This document shows positions 60,903-64,000 of a DNA stretch of 64,000 bases, piece by piece. This DNA is from Flavobacterium sp. 9R. Its GTDB lineage: Bacteria > Bacteroidota > Bacteroidia > Flavobacteriales > Flavobacteriaceae. The notes below the pieces were generated by a model. That model was not told the origin of the DNA, did not search any database, and was given only the letters and a program-made list of their open reading frames with translations. The stretch is from assembly GCF_902506345.1 (NCBI RefSeq), contig NZ_LR733413.1, forward strand, positions 2,133,893-2,197,892, read 5' to 3'. Position 1 is the stretch's first letter; every line of letters starts with the position of its first letter. The position numbers and the translations under genes were made by a program.

Positions 60903-63605
60903 ATGAAAGCATTGCTTCGAATTGCCTTTTTTCTTTTTACTACTTTATCTTTTGCACAAACCATTAAACTTGATGGTTTGATTACCGACTCTAAAAACGC
61001 AGGACTTGAAATGGCGAACGTAATGGCGGTGAATAAAACCACCAAAGCGATGGATGCCTATGCCATAACGAATGACAAAGGGAAGTTCACACTGAATTTG
61101 AAACCGAATACGACTTACCTAATTAAAGTGAGTTTTTTGGGGATGCAAAATAAAGAGGTAGAAGTGACTACAGCTACTACTAATTTGGTCAAAAACATTG
61201 CTTTGGACGCGGGTGGTATTGAATTGGATGGAGTTGAAATTGTTCGCGAAATGCCAGTTTCTATTAAAGGCGACACGATTGTGTACAATGCCGATTCTTT
61301 TAAATCGGGTACCGAAAGAAAACTGGAAGATGTATTGAAAAAATTGCCCGGAGTGGAGGTAAATGCCGACGGAGAGATTGAAGTAGAAGGCAAAAAAGTA
61401 ACCAAACTGATGGTGGAAGGGAAAGACTTTTTTGATGGGGATACCAAATTAGGAGTGAAAAATATCCCAGCTGATGCGATTGATAAGATTCAAGTATTGC
61501 GTAATTACAACGAAAATTCGATTCTAAAAGGAGTGGAAAACAATCAAGATAATATTGGAATGAATATTAAATTGAAATCTGGGAAGAAGAACTTTTGGTT
61601 TGGAGATATTAATGCTGGTGTTGGAGTAGCTCATAAAGAAAGCAGGTATGTGATTAATCCGAAATTGTTTTATTACAGTCCAAAGTACAGCATAAACTTG
61701 ATTTCGAACTTCAACAACATAGGCGAATTGCCTTTGACCATTCAGGATTATTTTAAGTTTACGGGAGGATTCCGTGGATTGTCTGCCAAAGGTGGCTCTA
61801 GTTTTAACGTATCTTCTAATGATTTGGGGATTGCTTTGGCAAGAAACAATAGAGCCAAAGAAATTGACACCAAGTTTGGCGCAACCAATTTCTCGTACAA
61901 TGTAAATAAAGCTTGGAGTTTTAGTGGTTTTGGAATTGTTTCTTCTTCGATTACCGACTTAGAAACCATTTCTCAAAATAATATCCTGAAACCGAATTCC
62001 TCAGAAGTAGCTTCTACCGAAAATCGAAAAGAAGCAGCACACCAAACCAGTAATTTGGGTTTATTCAAGTTGAGCACAACCTACAAGCCGTCGACCAATT
62101 TTCAGTTGGATTATGATGTGTTGACCAAGTTGTCCAAACAAGATGAAAACACTTCGTTGCTTCGGGAATCGATAGTACAGAACGTTTCGGCTACGGAATC
62201 TATAGCTACGCTAAAAGAGCAAGACCCAATATCAGTAAATCAGAATTTGAGTGCGTATTTTACCTTAAATGAAAAAAATGTCTTTGCGGTAGAAATGCAA
62301 AGTTTATATCAAGAAGAAGACCCTTTTTACAATGCTAATTTGCAATCTCAGCCCTTTTTTTTAAGCGGTTATCAGCCAGGGCAAAATAGAAACGACATCA
62401 ACCAAACCCGATTTGTAAAAACAAACAAAATAGATGCTAAGTTGGATTATTACTATATGTTGACCCCAAAAAGCAATATTAATTTGACTTTAGGTAATAC
62501 GTATTCGTATCAAAATTTTAATTCTTCTATTTTTCAGGTTTTGGATAATGGCACAGTAAACGATTTGAATGCTTCGGAGAATACCAACGATGTAGACTAT
62601 CGTTTTAATGATGTGTTTTTGGGATTGCATTATAAAATACTTACGGGGAAATTTACGTTTACGCCAGGCGTAAGTTTGCACAGTTACAATATGACCAATG
62701 CGCAATTAGCAACCGAATTCAGTCAGAAATTCTTCAGAGCCTTACCTGATTTTGTAGCGATTTACCAAATCAAAAAAGCCGAGACTTTGACTTATAATTT
62801 CTCGTATACCAACAATTTTACCGATATCAACAGATTGGTTGAAGGCTATGTTTTCTCAAACTACAACAGTTTAACACGCGGTTTTAGAGCACTAGAAAAT
62901 GCTACGGCACAACAACATTCGTTGCGATACTTTAAGTACAATATGTTCAATATGGAAAACATTACTGCTTTTGTAAATTACACCAAAACGGTAGATGCCA
63001 TTAAAACAGATGCTACTTTTGACGGGGTAAACCAAACGTCGGTGCCTTTTAACTCTCCTTTTGCCGATGAAACCATTTCGGGACGTGCCTCTTATGGACG
63101 TTCGTTTTTGAAAAATTACAAAGCCTCATTTGACACTAATTTGAACTGGTCGAAATTCAATAACAAGCAGAACAATGTAACTATCGCTAATGAGAGTTTT
63201 ACTCAAAGTTATACCTTAAGAGCGTCTACAAATTATAAAAGCTTGCCTAATCTAGAAGTAGGCTACAATATGGTAATCAACGACTATAATAATAATACTT
63301 TTTATACCGACCGCCCTTTTGCGAAGTTAGATTACTATTTCTTAGACAGTTTTTCTTTTGTGGCCGAGTATGAGTTTTATCATTATTACAACAACGACAA
63401 AACGGTAAATAATGAATACGATTTCTTGAACGCCAGTTTGATTTACCAAAAAAAGAACAGCAAATTAGAGTATAAAATAAGCGGTACGAATTTATTGAAT
63501 ACTACCTCACTCAACGACGATAGTTTTTCGCAGTTCGCTACAAGAACTTCTCAGTACACAGTTCAGCCACGTTACTTAATTTTCTCTGTGAAGTATAATT
63601 TGTAG
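60903..63605 (+). CDS. Outer-membrane beta-barrel protein with carboxypeptidase-regulatory domain
   Basis: This 900-residue TonB-receptor-like protein has a signal peptide (1-18), a CarboxypepD_reg-like domain (about 20-105: IKLDGLITDSKNAGLEMANV, KGKFTLNL, VSFLGMQNKEVEV), a plug-like region (SFKSGTERKLEDVLKKLPGV, VEGKDFFDGDTKL) and a long C-terminal barrel ending PRYLIFSVKYNL. It probably works with the GLPGLI protein upstream. The ligand is unknown. Confidence 0.87.
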   Translation: MKALLRIAFFLFTTLSFAQTIKLDGLITDSKNAGLEMANVMAVNKTTKAMDAYAITNDKGKFTLNLKPNTTYLIKVSFLGMQNKEVEVTTATTNLVKNIALDAGGIELDGVEIVREMPVSIKGDTIVYNADSFKSGTERKLEDVLKKLPGVEVNADGEIEVEGKKVTKLMVEGKDFFDGDTKLGVKNIPADAIDKIQVLRNYNENSILKGVENNQDNIGMNIKLKSGKKNFWFGDINAGVGVAHKESRYVINPKLFYYSPKYSINLISNFNNIGELPLTIQDYFKFTGGFRGLSAKGGSSFNVSSNDLGIALARNNRAKEIDTKFGATNFSYNVNKAWSFSGFGIVSSSITDLETISQNNILKPNSSEVASTENRKEAAHQTSNLGLFKLSTTYKPSTNFQLDYDVLTKLSKQDENTSLLRESIVQNVSATESIATLKEQDPISVNQNLSAYFTLNEKNVFAVEMQSLYQEEDPFYNANLQSQPFFLSGYQPGQNRNDINQTRFVKTNKIDAKLDYYYMLTPKSNINLTLGNTYSYQNFNSSIFQVLDNGTVNDLNASENTNDVDYRFNDVFLGLHYKILTGKFTFTPGVSLHSYNMTNAQLATEFSQKFFRALPDFVAIYQIKKAETLTYNFSYTNNFTDINRLVEGYVFSNYNSLTRGFRALENATAQQHSLRYFKYNMFNMENITAFVNYTKTVDAIKTDATFDGVNQTSVPFNSPFADETISGRASYGRSFLKNYKASFDTNLNWSKFNNKQNNVTIANESFTQSYTLRASTNYKSLPNLEVGYNMVINDYNNNTFYTDRPFAKLDYYFLDSFSFVAEYEFYHYYNNDKTVNNEYDFLNASLIYQKKNSKLEYKISGTNLLNTTSLNDDSFSQFATRTSQYTVQPRYLIFSVKYNL

Positions 63606-63631
63606 GGGATAGATTTTATCTCAAATCATAA

Positions 63632-63672
63632 ACAATCCTACACCGAAATAACTTTTTGGTGTAGGATTTTGA
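63632..63672 (+). terminator. Terminator of the outer-membrane barrel gene
   Basis: AATCCTACACC pairs perfectly with GGTGTAGGATT, followed by TTTTGATTTT. Confidence 0.88.
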
Positions 63673-63744
63673 TTTTAATCAAGTTTCAAGAACAGAAACA
63701 GAGTGTAGAGGTTGAGTTTTTAAGCTAAAAAAAGCATTCTCGTT

Positions 63745-63831
63745 AATTCCAACAAGAAGGCTTTTGATTTATTATAATGCTTTCATCTTACAATCTAAAT
63801 GCAGCTTTTACTTGGTCTACAAAATCAAGAC
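63745..63831 (-). pseudogene. metK 3'-end relic with terminator remnant (inverted copy)
   Basis: On the minus strand the sequence reads DFVDQVKAAFRL-stop, against [12 protein letters not shown] in metK, and continues with AAGCATT...AATCAAAAGCCTTCTTGTTG, matching the DNA and half of the terminator behind metK. Identity is about 80-85% over ~85 bases. There is no upstream metK coding sequence. It is orientated opposite to metK and about 28 kb from it. Confidence 0.85.
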
Positions 63832-63863
63832 TATTCAATCATCAAAAAACTATTAAATTCCAT

Positions 63864-64000
63864 TTACATCCCTGTTCGAATCGCCTCAACAGGGTCTAAA
63901 TTAGCAGCTGATATTGCAGGCAAAATTCCAGATAGCAACCCAATAAAAGCTGCAAGACTTGTTCCCAACAGAATATTTCCAAATCCTAGGACAAATTCAA
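63864..64000 (-). CDS. FtsX/MacB-like ABC transporter permease, C-terminal end (partial)
   Basis: The last 44 codons of a gene that continues beyond the window. The reading ends AAFIGLLSGILPAISAANLD then PVEAIRTGM-stop, the typical last helix and PAxxAAxxxPVEALR ending of FtsX-type permeases. Partner ATPase and full length are outside the window. Confidence 0.85.
   Translation of the reverse strand, partial: EFVLGFGNILLGTSLAAFIGLLSGILPAISAANLDPVEAIRTGM

Overview
The window looks like a chromosomal segment of a Flavobacterium-like member of the Bacteroidota. The DNA is AT-rich and ribosome binding sites are A/T-rich rather than Shine-Dalgarno type. Promoters match the Bacteroidota TTG-N(18-20)-TAnnTTTG pattern. 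Marker genes agree: gliding ABC protein GldA, PorT/SprT-like and TamL-like outer-membrane proteins, a GLPGLI-family protein, a DUF5686/carboxypeptidase-regulatory protein, and methionine synthase split into two genes. No tRNA, rRNA, CRISPR array or complete insertion sequence was seen.

Layout: (1) 0.2-4.5 kb, an aromatic amino-acid operon on the minus strand (pheA, aminotransferase, tyrA, DAHP synthase/chorismate mutase) preceded by a Phe/Tyr-rich leader peptide and a terminator. (2) 4.6-9.0 kb, peptidase, dicarboxylate symporter, gldA and a glycosyltransferase. (3) 9.2-35.7 kb, a large sulfur/methionine/SAM cluster: metF, metH in two parts, a ferredoxin-NADP reductase-like flavoprotein, siroheme synthesis, siroheme reductase, cysN, cysD, cysH, a TauE-type permease, an Rrf2 regulator, metZ, an OsmC protein, thrA, metX, metY and metK. 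(4) 35.8-37.5 kb, a small accessory block between two copies of the metK 3' end. (5) 37.6-64 kb, mostly housekeeping genes (accD, fba, tamL, trmH, porT, ubiE/menG, folA, thyA, etfAB, pdhB, alkA-like, ppa, hppA, a deoxynucleoside kinase) and outer-membrane/secreted proteins.

The sulfur cluster carries an unusual density of cis-regulators. Two S-box (SAM-I) aptamers precede metH-N and metX. A SAM-II-like pseudoknot leader precedes metK. metY is preceded by two tandem leader-peptide/terminator units: the first peptide has three Cys and three Met codons and the second ends in a Met/Cys run. One metabolic module therefore appears to be read out by two aptamer classes plus ribosome-mediated attenuation.

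Two other things deserve attention. Eight dispersed intergenic elements (six of type A, two of type B) share an internal-loop core, GATAGnAGnGG...CGGATAGC, between two helices whose sequences vary while pairing is kept, so they are structured elements under constraint. The 3' end of metK occurs three times (one real, two relics), which points to an integration or recombination hot spot. An AT-rich pair of unknown genes (a BRCT-like/SWIM zinc-finger/TM protein and a partner) interrupts the split methionine synthase operon.
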